From contig PBVE01000005.1 of assembly GCA_002728135.1 (NCBI GenBank), forward strand, positions 62,001-126,000: DNA of 64,000 nucleotides. Direction: 5' to 3'. Positions 17,226 to 26,285 of this stretch are shown one piece after another. The notes beneath the pieces were generated by a model. That model made no database searches. It saw only the letters and a list, made by a program, of their open reading frames with translations, and was not told where the DNA came from. The stretch is from Rhodospirillaceae bacterium (GTDB lineage Bacteria > Pseudomonadota > Alphaproteobacteria > UBA828). How positions within the stretch are numbered: the stretch's first letter is position 1; the number at the start of each line of letters is the position of its first letter. A program made the translations under genes and the position numbers.

Positions 17226-18806
17226 ATGACTAAAAACTTTCAAGTAAAAAAAATAAAACGAGCTTTAATCTCAGTATATGACAAAACTGAATTAATTCCT
17301 TTTTGTGAATTTTTATCTTCTCAGGGAGTAGAAATCCTCTCAACTGGCGGAACTTCTAGTGCCATTAAAAATGCTGGTTTGAAAATTACCGAAGTATCAG
17401 ATTATACGCTATCTCCAGAAATCCTTGGTGGACGTGTAAAAACTCTCCATCCTATGATTCATGGAGGTATACTAGCCAAGAGATCTGACTCTGAACATAT
17501 TGAGGAAATGAAAAGACAAAACATTCTCCCTATAGACCTTGTAGTTGTCAATTTATATCCATTTAAAAAAACAATAGACTCTCAGGCTGACTTTAATGAA
17601 TGCATTGAAAATATAGATATTGGAGGCCCAACCATGATTCGGGCTGCAGCAAAAAATTACATGGACGTAACAATTATTGTTCAACCATCAGATTACAAAT
17701 TTGTGAAAGATGAAATGCTTATGAATAACGGCGGTGTCAGTCGATATTTTAGAGAAAAACTTGCAGTTTCAGCTTTTTCTCACACTGCCGAATACGATGG
17801 TATAATTTCTAACTGGTTTCAATCCCAAGATACAGAAAATCCACCTAAACAGTTAAATATTGTTGCTAAACTCCGCCAAAAACTTAGGTATGGAGAAAAC
17901 CCCCATCTATCAGCAACATTTTATCATGATGGAACTAACCGTGCTGGTGTAGCGACTGCAAAACAATTACAGGGAAAAGAATTATCGTATAACAATATAA
18001 ATGATACTGATTCAGCTTTTGAGCTGGTTGCAGAATTTGATACACCAACCGTGGCAATAGTTAAACATGCAAATCCTTGTGGAGTTTCAAGTGCTGAGAA
18101 TATTGATGATGCATTTAATAAAGCTCTAGAATGTGACCCGGTAAGTGCATATGGGGGTATAATTGCATTAAATAGAAATGTAGACACTAAAATATCAGAA
18201 TTGATTAAAAATCATTTTGCTGAAGTATTAATAGCACCCAAAATAGATCCTCAAGCTTTAGAAATACTTTCTAGTAAGAAAAACCTTCGTATACTAATTA
18301 CAGGTGAACTACCAAATCCAAAGTCAAAAAATACTATGCTAAGGTCAGTATCTGGCGGGCTACTTATTCAGGATCGTGATTTTGGAAGTGTGTTACCTGA
18401 AAATTTAGAAACTGTGACTAAGTGCAAACCTAGTGATGATGAAATCAAAGATCTAATTTTTGCGTTTAAAGTTTGTAAACATACAAAATCTAACGCAATA
18501 GTTTATGCTAAAAATGAATCTACTGTTGGTATTGGTGCGGGTCAAATGAGTAGAGTGGATTCTTCAAAAATTGCTGCATGGAAAGCAGGACATGGTAATA
18601 GCACCCAGAATAATAAAGCGGCGGGCTCTGTAGTAGCTTCAGATGCTTTTTTTCCATTTGCTGATGGACTTTTAGCTGCCGCTGAAGCAGGCGTTACAGC
18701 AGTTATTCAACCAGGTGGGTCTATGAGAGACAAAGAGGTAATCGAAGCAGCAAACGAAAGAAATATTTCTATGGTCTTTACAGGATTGAGGCATTTTAGA
18801 CATTAA
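17226..18806 (+). CDS. purH: Bifunctional AICAR formyltransferase / IMP cyclohydrolase
   Basis: The 526-residue protein performs the last two steps of de novo IMP synthesis. The N-terminal cyclohydrolase (MGS fold) begins RALISVYDKTELIPFCEFL and has STGGTSSAIKNAGL, TLHPMIHGGILA and NLYPFKKT. The C-terminal formyltransferase has KLRYGENPH, KHANPCGVS with the catalytic Lys-His, and GAGQMSRVDS near the end, finishing GLRHFRH. Its ATG follows the wbpM stop directly (TAA-ATG), so it may be cotranscribed with the glycan genes, although it is a housekeeping gene. Confidence 0.95.
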   Translation: MTKNFQVKKIKRALISVYDKTELIPFCEFLSSQGVEILSTGGTSSAIKNAGLKITEVSDYTLSPEILGGRVKTLHPMIHGGILAKRSDSEHIEEMKRQNILPIDLVVVNLYPFKKTIDSQADFNECIENIDIGGPTMIRAAAKNYMDVTIIVQPSDYKFVKDEMLMNNGGVSRYFREKLAVSAFSHTAEYDGIISNWFQSQDTENPPKQLNIVAKLRQKLRYGENPHLSATFYHDGTNRAGVATAKQLQGKELSYNNINDTDSAFELVAEFDTPTVAIVKHANPCGVSSAENIDDAFNKALECDPVSAYGGIIALNRNVDTKISELIKNHFAEVLIAPKIDPQALEILSSKKNLRILITGELPNPKSKNTMLRSVSGGLLIQDRDFGSVLPENLETVTKCKPSDDEIKDLIFAFKVCKHTKSNAIVYAKNESTVGIGAGQMSRVDSSKIAAWKAGHGNSTQNNKAAGSVVASDAFFPFADGLLAAAEAGVTAVIQPGGSMRDKEVIEAANERNISMVFTGLRHFRH

Positions 18807-18956
18807 TGGTTGTAAAACTTAACTAATATTAATAATTTTAATTTTTATATGCGTATTCAAATCAGCTCGGATTTTCATAATGAAACATAAATAAAACTAC
18901 GATATCGCATATAATATTCTGTTTAACTTATTTAAAAATTTTTGATACTTGGCCAA

Positions 18957-19394
18957 ATGTTAGAAAATAAAATCAAATCTATTAAAACAGAAGCATTAAA
19001 TTCTAATAATATAAAAGCAAATCAAAATACTTTTGTTAACACAAGAAAACCAAAAGGTGTTGGTACACATTTAATTGTGGACATTTGGGGTGCTCAAAAA
19101 CTTACAGATCAAAAACATATTGAACAAACTATAAAAAAATGTGTGAAGGAGTCAGGTGCTACTCTACTACATTACCATACTCACAAGTTTGATCCTAATG
19201 GAGGAATATCAGGTGTGGCAATACTTGCAGAGTCTCACATCAGTATTCATACGTGGCCAGAAATAGACTACGCAGCATTTGATTTTTTTACTTGTGGATT
19301 AATTTCACCTGAGAGTGCATTACAAATATTACATGAATCATTAAAACCCAAAAAACTTAATTTTAAGAACTATAGTAGGGGTGCTCTAGAATGA
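18957..19394 (+). CDS. speD: S-adenosylmethionine decarboxylase proenzyme
   Basis: The small bacterial (SpeH-type) form makes the aminopropyl donor for spermidine. The self-cleavage site is in LAESHISIHTWPE: cleavage between Glu and Ser creates the pyruvoyl group. HYHTHKFDPNGGISG and FFTCG complete the active site. ATG at 18957 gives 145 residues; a TTG at 18942 would add five and is less likely. The N-terminal ~30 residues (Asn/Lys-rich) exceed the usual ~125-residue length. The stop overlaps the speE start (ATGA). Confidence 0.92.
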   Translation: MLENKIKSIKTEALNSNNIKANQNTFVNTRKPKGVGTHLIVDIWGAQKLTDQKHIEQTIKKCVKESGATLLHYHTHKFDPNGGISGVAILAESHISIHTWPEIDYAAFDFFTCGLISPESALQILHESLKPKKLNFKNYSRGALE

Positions 19395-20254
19395 AAAACT
19401 GGATGTATGAGAACCTGCATGAGGGTTTTAACTCTGGTTTTAGAGCAGAAAAAGTTCTCATTGATATAAAAACAGATTTTCAACATTTGGTTGTTTTTGA
19501 AAATGCCCTATTTGGCAAAGTAATGTTAATCGATGATGTGCTACAAACTACAGAAGCAGATGAATATATTTACCATGAATCTATCACTCATTTACCAATC
19601 TTTGCCCATGGTGAAGTCAAAAGAGTGCTTGTTATTGGGGGAGGGGATGGTGGTACAGCAGAGGAAGTTTTAAAACATAATAGTATCAAACACATAACAC
19701 TGGTTGAGATTGACTCAACAGTCATAGAAATATCAAAAAAGTATCTTCGTTGTATATGTAAAGATGCTTTTGAAGATAAAAGGTTAGAAGTGGTAATTTG
19801 TGATGCCAGAAAATTTGTCAAAAATTATTGTGGACTACCATATGATTTAATAATTATTGACTCCACAGATCCAATTGGTCCTGCTGTTAGTTTGTTCTCA
19901 GAGTCATTTTATATTGACTGTAAAAATTGTCTTGCCACAGGAGGAATTTTAATAACTCAAAATGGTGTGCCATTTCTGCAAAAAACAGAGCTATGTAATA
20001 CTTTAAAAGTGTTTAATAAACTGTTTTCTGACTCAACCTGTTATATAGCTAACATTCCTACTTACGTTGGGGGTCCGATGGCATTTGGGTGGGGAACTGA
20101 TAAGTTGAATACAAGAAAAACATCAAAACTAACAATTTATAATCGCTTAAAAATGTCCAAGATCATATTAAAACATTATAATGCTGACTGGCACAAATCA
20201 GCTTTTATACTACCAAATTATATTAAGGACCTAACTATAAATAAAAATTATTAG
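19391..20254 (+). CDS. speE: Spermidine synthase (polyamine aminopropyltransferase)
   Basis: The 287-residue protein transfers the aminopropyl group to putrescine and releases 5'-methylthioadenosine. Seen motifs: LMLIDDVLQTTEADEYIYHE-like N-domain, VLVIGGGDGGTAEEVLKH for decarboxylated-SAM binding, VEIDSTVIEISKKYL, and YDLIIIDSTDPIGPA carrying the catalytic Asp. It is translationally coupled to speD. A weak stem (TTATTAG...CTAATAA, 20248-20270) follows but lacks a T-run. MTA produced here could feed the mtnA/aldolase genes 2.4 kb away. Confidence 0.93.
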   Translation: MKNWMYENLHEGFNSGFRAEKVLIDIKTDFQHLVVFENALFGKVMLIDDVLQTTEADEYIYHESITHLPIFAHGEVKRVLVIGGGDGGTAEEVLKHNSIKHITLVEIDSTVIEISKKYLRCICKDAFEDKRLEVVICDARKFVKNYCGLPYDLIIIDSTDPIGPAVSLFSESFYIDCKNCLATGGILITQNGVPFLQKTELCNTLKVFNKLFSDSTCYIANIPTYVGGPMAFGWGTDKLNTRKTSKLTIYNRLKMSKIILKHYNADWHKSAFILPNYIKDLTINKNY

Positions 20255-20558
20255 CATTATTAACTAATAATATCACCTATACATCTATAGATAGATACAT
20301 AAAAATTTATAATATCATATCTAAATGGCATTAATAAGGTAATCAGATAGCCGCGATCGAAGAAAAATTATATAAAACCTATTATTAACTTTAAACCATA
20401 GACAGATAATTAAAAAATACAGTAATAGAAATAATCTTTTCATTCTCACTAATTAATGCTGTTCTATTAACAGATAATAATTATTATAACGTTTATTCGT
20501 TTTATTAAGCATAGTGGTTAAAATCTAGTAAAATTTTTTCATAAGCCGGGGGATTATA
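20255..20558. other. Intergenic spacer upstream of gdhA
   Basis: These 304 bases hold no gene or RNA structure that I recognise. The sequence is very AT-rich. A short region near 20325-20365 (GGCATTAATAAGG, AGATAGCCGCGATCGAAG) is less so, but does not match a riboswitch family I know. A strong GGGGGA Shine-Dalgarno sits at the right end, just before the gdhA ATG. A gdhA promoter must lie here, but I cannot point to it. Confidence 0.4.
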
Positions 20559-21929
20559 ATGTCTAAATTACATAGTGGGGCAAAAACAATGGAATATCTA
20601 GACCGTTATATGGAAGGCGTGGAAAAAAGAAATCCAGGTGAACCTGAGTTTGTTCAAGCTGTATATGAGGTAGCATCAACAATTTTTCCATATATTGCAG
20701 ACAAACCACAATATCATGAAATGCAAATTCTAGAAAGAATGGCGGAACCAGAGAGAATTATTTCTTTTAGAGTCCCTTGGACTGATGATGAAGGAAATAT
20801 CCGAACAAACCGCGGATGGCGTGTCCAGTTCAATAGTGCCATTGGCCCATACAAAGGCGGTATCAGATTCCATCCAAGCGTTAATCAAAGTATATTAAAA
20901 TTTTTAGGCTTTGAGCAAACCTTTAAAAATAGCCTTACAGGACTACCTATGGGTGGAGGAAAAGGTGGAGCAAATTTCAATCCTAAAGGGAAATCTAATA
21001 ATGAAGTTATGCGATTCTGCCAATCCTTTGTCACAGAACTATATAGACATATAGGTGAAGATACAGACGTCCCAGCGGGAGATATTGGCGTTGGCGGTAG
21101 AGAAATTGGGTACATGTTCGGACAATATAAACGTATTACAAATCGATTTGTTGGAGTGTTAACAGGAAAAGGCCTAGAGTTTGGTGGATCCAAAATGAGG
21201 ACTGAAGCAACCGGATATGGAACAATATTTTTTCTTAATAACATGCTCAATCATACATCCGAAGATCTAGATGGTAAGAAAGTAATAATATCTGGCTCAG
21301 GAAATGTTGCTACACATGCTGCAGAAAAGGTTTTGCAACTAGGTGGAAAACCTCTGACCCTATCTGACTCTGGTGGGTTTATCCACTGCTCGGATGGATT
21401 TACTCAAGAGCAAATAGATTGGATTAAAGTTCTAAAGGGTCAAAAAAGAGGAAGAATTTCTGAAACTGCTGATGAATTTAAAAACGTAGAATTCCATGAT
21501 GGAAAACGTCCCTGGGGTGTTGAAGCCGATTATGCTACACCTTGTGCTACACAAAATGAAATAAGCGGTAGTGACGCAGAAATCATGCTCAAAAACGGTA
21601 TAAAAGCAGTTGCTGAAGGTGCCAATATGCCAAGCGAGCAAGCAGCAGTTGATTTATTTCAAGAGGCCAAAATTTTATTTGGGCCTGCAAAAGCAGTGAA
21701 TGCAGGTGGTGTTGGAGTCTCAGGATTAGAAATGAGTCAAAATAGTGCAAGAATTGCCTGGGAAGATGATCATCTTCGCTCACTGTTAAAAAATATGATG
21801 AAAAATATTCATGACAGTTGCGTAAGGTATGGAACTGAAGATGACGGACATGTAAATTATCTAGCGGGTTCAAATATTGCAGGTTTTGTAAAAGTTGCAG
21901 ATGCAATGCTGGCTTACGGTCACGTATAA
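20559..21929 (+). CDS. gdhA: NADP-type glutamate dehydrogenase
   Basis: The 456-residue protein aminates 2-oxoglutarate to glutamate for ammonium assimilation. Length and N-terminus (about 55 residues before the substrate domain) fit the hexameric NADP(H) class. Catalytic regions seen: YKGGIRFHPSVN, LPMGGGKGGANFNPKG with the active-site Lys, TDVPAGDIGVGGREIGYM, and the dinucleotide site VIISGSGNVATHAAEK; AVNAGGVGVSGLEMSQN is near the C-terminus. Strong Shine-Dalgarno GGGGGA. It stands alone as a transcription unit and ends at a hairpin shared with the converging aldolase gene. Confidence 0.94.
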   Translation: MSKLHSGAKTMEYLDRYMEGVEKRNPGEPEFVQAVYEVASTIFPYIADKPQYHEMQILERMAEPERIISFRVPWTDDEGNIRTNRGWRVQFNSAIGPYKGGIRFHPSVNQSILKFLGFEQTFKNSLTGLPMGGGKGGANFNPKGKSNNEVMRFCQSFVTELYRHIGEDTDVPAGDIGVGGREIGYMFGQYKRITNRFVGVLTGKGLEFGGSKMRTEATGYGTIFFLNNMLNHTSEDLDGKKVIISGSGNVATHAAEKVLQLGGKPLTLSDSGGFIHCSDGFTQEQIDWIKVLKGQKRGRISETADEFKNVEFHDGKRPWGVEADYATPCATQNEISGSDAEIMLKNGIKAVAEGANMPSEQAAVDLFQEAKILFGPAKAVNAGGVGVSGLEMSQNSARIAWEDDHLRSLLKNMMKNIHDSCVRYGTEDDGHVNYLAGSNIAGFVKVADAMLAYGHV

Positions 21930-21952
21930 AATTAAATTTAACATTTGGAATT

Positions 21953-21989
21953 AAAATAGGTGTCTTATGATCTTCATAACATCTATTTT
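21953..21989. terminator. Bidirectional hairpin between gdhA and the aldolase gene
   Basis: The arm AAAATAGGTGTCTTATGA (21953-21970) pairs with TCATAACATCTATTTT (21974-21989) across a 3-base loop, with a 2-base bulge and one mismatch (a G-T pair on the RNA). The A/T flanks provide a U-tract in both directions. It lies between two converging genes, as expected for a shared terminator. Confidence 0.55.
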
Positions 21990-22011
21990 ACTTCCTTAAT
22001 TTTAAAATAAG

Positions 22012-22692
22012 TCATTCTTCATTTGGGAGAGATTTTCCCTCTTTATAAAATTTAAATCTTTTGACAATTTTTTCCATTTCTTTTTTTGACAAAATATTGG
22101 GGTTTGCAATTGTTAAAGCAGATAAGTACTGTGCTGCGAGAAGCTCAATTTCAATAGCGAGATCTACCGCGTTTTCAAGAGATTTTCCTAATGCAATGAC
22201 TCCATGATTTGATAACAAACAAGCATATCGGTTCTCCAAAGCCTTTAGTGCATATTTGGATAATCTTTGAGTTCCAAAGGTTGCATAACGTGCACAACGA
22301 ACATTATTACCACCCGCTATTGCAACCATGTAGTGGAATGATGGGATTTCAATCCCTAAACAGGATAGTGCTGTGGCCTTTACTGAGTGAGTATGAACAA
22401 TTGCATTTATTTCAGGACGGGCGATATATACGTCCCTATGAATTCGCCATTCACTCGATGGCTGAATATCTGTTAATTTTGTAACATTTCCCTTTTGGTC
22501 TAGGTTCAATATTTCTTTTGCTGTTATACTCTCATAATCTATCCCTGATGGTGTTATGAGAAACCCGAGGCCTTTCCTCACACTTATATTCCCAGATTTT
22601 GGGCCATTTATATTATTATTACCAAGAAATTTAGCAGCATCAACAATTGACCTTGAATTCTGAATAAATTTTTTTCTTTTAACCATTAACAC
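22012..22692 (-). CDS. Class II aldolase (adducin family), likely methylthioribulose-phosphate aldolase or dehydratase
   Basis: The 226-residue zinc aldolase-fold protein has GPKSGNISVRKG near the N-terminus, VHTHSVKATALSCLG with the metal-binding His-x-His, and SNHGVIALGKSL with the third His. Its start overlaps the mtnA stop, so both are made from one message. With MtnA, the substrate is probably 5-methylthioribulose-1-phosphate: either aldol cleavage to DHAP and methylthioacetaldehyde (DHAP shunt, Ald2) or dehydration (MtnB). No mtnC/mtnD partners are in view, which mildly favours the shunt. Fuculose- or ribulose-phosphate aldolase is the alternative. Confidence 0.75.
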   Translation of the reverse strand: MLMVKRKKFIQNSRSIVDAAKFLGNNNINGPKSGNISVRKGLGFLITPSGIDYESITAKEILNLDQKGNVTKLTDIQPSSEWRIHRDVYIARPEINAIVHTHSVKATALSCLGIEIPSFHYMVAIAGGNNVRCARYATFGTQRLSKYALKALENRYACLLSNHGVIALGKSLENAVDLAIEIELLAAQYLSALTIANPNILSKKEMEKIVKRFKFYKEGKSLPNEE

Positions 22693-23783
22693 TTCTCATG
22701 GATTTTTTTAAAATCTTCTAATCCTTGTTGTGAAGCATTAAAAATCCCTTCCTCAGTAATAAAACTTGTCACTAAATGAGCTGGAGTAACGTCAAAACTA
22801 TAGTTTGATGCTTTGCTATTTTCTGGAGCTAATTCGATTTGTCTAATTTTACCATTTTCAGCTAACCCACTTATAAAAAGAACTTCATCTTGATCTCTTT
22901 CTTCGATTGGAATTTCCTGTAAACCGTTTTTTATGGACCAATCAATAGTTGAAAAAGGTGTTGCAACATAAAATGGAACTTTGTTGTCATTCGCTGCCAA
23001 GGCTTTCAAATAGGTACCTATTTTATTACAAACATCTCCAGAGCTAGTAACTCTATCTGCACCAACAATACACATATCAATCAAACCTTTTTGCATTAAA
23101 TGGCCACCAGCATTATCAACTATAATTGTGTGAGGAATTTCTTTTTTTGATAATTCCCATGCAGTAAGAGCTGCACCCTGGTTACGCGGCCTAGTTTCAT
23201 CAACCCAGACATGAATATTACATCCGGCTTCATTTGCTTTATATATTGGTGAGAGTGCCGTACCCCACTCTACTGCAGCTAACCAGCCAGCATTACAGTG
23301 AGTTAGGATATTTAATGGTTCATTAGTTTTCTTTTTATCCCTTGTTTTGATAATTGACTCGTATCCATGCTCACCTATTCTCCGGCATGTAGTAATATCT
23401 CTATTAACCATTTCATCTGCAAAGTTAAAAGCTGCATGCTCTCTTTTAGAACGAGATAGTGATATGAGTTCTTTGAACATATGACCAAGTGCCCAGCGTA
23501 AATTTATAGCAGTCGGCCTTGTGTTTAATAGAGTTTGATAGGCAAATTTTAATCCTGAATCTGAATTGTCATTATTCATAGCTAGTGCTAGACCATAACA
23601 TGCAGTCACCCCTATTAAAGGAGCACCGCGGACTTTCATTTCTTTTATAGCTTTTCTGGCGGTATTTAGAGAGTTAATTTCATAAATAACTAAGCGGTGT
23701 GGTAAATGAGTTTGATCAATAATCTTTACGTCACCACCTCTTGTACGCCATATCGTTCTATTTGGTATATTTTTATTTTGCAT
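22686..23783 (-). CDS. mtnA: S-methyl-5-thioribose-1-phosphate isomerase
   Basis: The 365-residue protein isomerises MTR-1-P to methylthioribulose-1-P in salvage of methylthioadenosine. Signature regions: MKVRGAPLIGVTACYGLALA, LTHCNAGWLAAVEWGTALSP with the catalytic Cys, TRPRNQGAALTAWEL, and IVGADRVTSSGDVCNKIGTY with the catalytic Asp. It is related to eIF2B subunits, but these residues mark the enzyme. The gene precedes and overlaps the aldolase gene. MTA phosphorylase or nucleosidase/kinase genes are not in the window. Confidence 0.93.
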   Translation of the reverse strand: MQNKNIPNRTIWRTRGGDVKIIDQTHLPHRLVIYEINSLNTARKAIKEMKVRGAPLIGVTACYGLALAMNNDNSDSGLKFAYQTLLNTRPTAINLRWALGHMFKELISLSRSKREHAAFNFADEMVNRDITTCRRIGEHGYESIIKTRDKKKTNEPLNILTHCNAGWLAAVEWGTALSPIYKANEAGCNIHVWVDETRPRNQGAALTAWELSKKEIPHTIIVDNAGGHLMQKGLIDMCIVGADRVTSSGDVCNKIGTYLKALAANDNKVPFYVATPFSTIDWSIKNGLQEIPIEERDQDEVLFISGLAENGKIRQIELAPENSKASNYSFDVTPAHLVTSFITEEGIFNASQQGLEDFKKIHEKC

Positions 23784-23929
23784 TTATAAACAATGTGTAT
23801 GAACAAATATAATTTTTTTCGTGATTGAGTTTTTGTAAATAATCTAAAATATAAAACTAGATTAAGAAATTTAATTTTTTATAATATGGCAAAAGGGTAT
23901 ATACAAATTTGAGAACTTAATATTAAGCA

Positions 23930-25993
23930 CTAATTTAACCTAGACATTAGTTCATTAATATATGGCTTATAATTATTCCATGAAGTAAGACCCTTATCAT
24001 ATAATTTTTTTCGAACTTGTGTTTGACTAGCTGTCTGAACTGTACGTTCGGTATCATGAAACTCCATACATTTATCTTGCCACTCTAAATTACAAAATGA
24101 CAAAAGCAAACGAGTTTGTTCAGCTTGATCATTAATTATATTCTCATAATTAATGGTATATATTTTTTTATCAAAACGTTTCTTCCAATATTCCATTAAA
24201 TCAGAGTATAAATTGTAAAATGATACTATATGGTCCATATCATAGGCATATTGATTGCCACCCTTGGAAAAAAAAGTCTTAAAGATTGACCAACAAGTTG
24301 CTCTCGGATCACGCTCAACATGAACTATTTTAGATTCAGGAAATGCATTAATAATCAATTCAATCCACTTAAAATTAATGGGTAATTTGTCTGTCACTAA
24401 ATTTTCTTTTACTCTAAGACTATCTAAAGATTTGGTATATTCCTTCCGTATTTTTTTAATATCCTCAAAAGAAAGTTGGGTATGACCAGAAGATATTACC
24501 TTTTTTTCTTTGTTATAAATCATAGAACGGGAGATACCATGCATGAATGGTAATTCCCCAGCACCAAATACATGGGTATGGCTTGCTAAAATTTGTTCGA
24601 CAAGAGTTGTACCTGATCTAGGCATCCCCAATATGAATATTGGCGTATGATTCAGACTTACTAAGTCAGTATCTATTTTAGATTCAGGATTTTTTTCAAC
24701 AGATATGTTTTTTATATAAGAAAATTCTTTTTGTTCTTTATCCAGGTCAAAACTTAGAGATCTAGCATGTTCCAAATTAGCTTGTCTGAGATACGAAAAT
24801 GCTTCTGCATAATTTTTTGTATCATCGTAGGCCTTTGCCATTGCATAACAGAGTGCTATTCTATCTTCTAATTTTGTATTTGAATCTAATATTAATTCCT
24901 TCATAACTTTTATTTGTGGGTCAGATAAATCATAAGTTTTTACATTACTTAAGTTCCGGTGTGCCAAGGCATAATTAGGCCTAATTCTTAATGCTTCTTC
25001 ATAACTTTCATGTGCTTCTTTAAAGTTTCCAATGCTTGTATACAAATTACCTAGATTGTTATGTGCCTGGTAATATTTAGGATTGACTTCAACAGCTTTT
25101 TTATAACTTTTTGCTGCATCATGTGTTTGATTTCGTTTTCTTAACAAGTTACCTAATGCGAAATGTGCTTGTGAATGATTCGGTTCTACTTTTAGGGCTT
25201 GTATATAACACTCTTCTGCTTCATCAATTTGTCCAATGTTTAATAGAGCTGTGCCTAAGTTCGTGTATGCTTGTTTATAAGTTGGATTAATCGTTAAAGC
25301 TTCACGAAAACATTGAATAGCCTTTTGAGAACGAGAGATTTTTGCATATGCAGTACCAAGATTATTTAATGTTTCAGAGCTTTTTGGATTTTTGTCTAGT
25401 GATTTTTCAAAAGCTTTGATTGCCTCCTGAATCAATCCCGTACTAGTAAGTGCTAAGCCCAAATTATTATATGTTTCCCATTGATTTGGGTTTAGGTTTA
25501 CAGTGGAATTATAACTTATTATGGCACCCTCATAATTTCTAGAACTTAACTGCAAATCACCAAGGTTTTTATATGCTTGAGCGTGGGTTGGGTCAATTTC
25601 TATTGCTTTTTTAAAGTTTACATCGGCTAGGTTTATTTTGTTTATCTTAACATATAAAAGTCCTAGATTATTGTATGAATTAGAATGCTTAGGATTTAAT
25701 TTTATTGCTCTTTCTAAGCTTGTTATTGCACTTTCAAAATCGTTTAGTGCTAAATAAGCAACTCCCAAGTTGCTGTGTGCCTCAACATATTCCGGAGAAA
25801 TATCTATTGCATTTTTATAAGAATTTACTGCATCGTGAATTTGACCTCGAGCAAACAGGCACGCACCAAGAATATTAGGTAGAACTGCATTATTTGGATT
25901 AATTTGTATTAACTTTTTGGCTTCTTGTTCTGCCTTATATAAATTTCCACTAGAATAGGTGGCAATAAGCTGTTCAACTTCTTGTTTTTTCAT
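23930..25993 (-). CDS. TPR repeat protein with C-terminal sulfotransferase domain
   Basis: The protein has 687 residues. The first ~375 are about ten TPR units in 34-residue steps (for example AYNNLGLLYVKINKINLADV-like, ending in NLNP/EIDP turns). From ~440 comes a sulfotransferase: FILGMPRSGTTLVEQILASH is the PAPS 5'-phosphosulfate loop and KIVHVERDPRATCWSIFKTF the 3'-phosphate site. The layout matches tyrosylprotein-sulfotransferase-like proteins common in marine bacteria; TPRs probably hold the acceptor. No signal peptide is seen, so the donor would be cytosolic PAPS, made by CysD/CysNC encoded at 47-50 kb. Confidence 0.88.
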   Translation of the reverse strand: MKKQEVEQLIATYSSGNLYKAEQEAKKLIQINPNNAVLPNILGACLFARGQIHDAVNSYKNAIDISPEYVEAHSNLGVAYLALNDFESAITSLERAIKLNPKHSNSYNNLGLLYVKINKINLADVNFKKAIEIDPTHAQAYKNLGDLQLSSRNYEGAIISYNSTVNLNPNQWETYNNLGLALTSTGLIQEAIKAFEKSLDKNPKSSETLNNLGTAYAKISRSQKAIQCFREALTINPTYKQAYTNLGTALLNIGQIDEAEECYIQALKVEPNHSQAHFALGNLLRKRNQTHDAAKSYKKAVEVNPKYYQAHNNLGNLYTSIGNFKEAHESYEEALRIRPNYALAHRNLSNVKTYDLSDPQIKVMKELILDSNTKLEDRIALCYAMAKAYDDTKNYAEAFSYLRQANLEHARSLSFDLDKEQKEFSYIKNISVEKNPESKIDTDLVSLNHTPIFILGMPRSGTTLVEQILASHTHVFGAGELPFMHGISRSMIYNKEKKVISSGHTQLSFEDIKKIRKEYTKSLDSLRVKENLVTDKLPINFKWIELIINAFPESKIVHVERDPRATCWSIFKTFFSKGGNQYAYDMDHIVSFYNLYSDLMEYWKKRFDKKIYTINYENIINDQAEQTRLLLSFCNLEWQDKCMEFHDTERTVQTASQTQVRKKLYDKGLTSWNNYKPYINELMSRLN

Positions 25994-26142
25994 CTAATTA
26001 TTTTGCAAAACATATTCATGTTAGTGATTACAATGTTTAGATAAGAATATAATTGTTGAATAAAAAAAATTATGGCCATCTTGAAAATAAAAAACTATTT
26101 ACCTACAAAAATATCTAAATATTATTTTAAACATAACAAATA

Positions 26143-26217
26143 TGGAGCGGGCGATGAGATTCGAACTCACGACCCTAACCTTGGCAAGGTTATGCTCTAC
26201 CCCTGAGCTACGCCCGC
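26143..26217 (-). tRNA. tRNA-Gly (anticodon GCC)
   Basis: On the minus strand 75 bases fold as a complete cloverleaf: acceptor GCGGGCG/CGCCCGC, D-arm GCUC/GAGC, anticodon stem UAACC/GGUUA with loop UUGCCAA, and a T-arm with UUCGAAU. The 3' CCA is encoded. The anticodon GCC reads GGC/GGU glycine codons. It stands alone between the sulfotransferase and ProX genes. Confidence 0.95.
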
Positions 26218-26285
26218 CCATTATACAAATGGCGATCTTACGCTGATATAAATTACTTTCAAGAGTCTATTAGGAGTATTAAAAA

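Noticed and set aside
18807-18956. SAM-II or speF-type element upstream of speD
   Set aside because: The spacer lacks the pseudoknot and conserved GC blocks of these alphaproteobacterial RNAs.
20255-20558. Riboswitch or small RNA upstream of gdhA
   Set aside because: No conserved core of a known glutamine, SAM or polyamine-related element could be aligned by eye; only AT-rich sequence.
21093-21100. GGCGGTAG, core of an ops element
   Set aside because: Only the 8-base core matches, and it encodes the conserved GVGGREIGYM stretch of glutamate dehydrogenase, well inside the gene.
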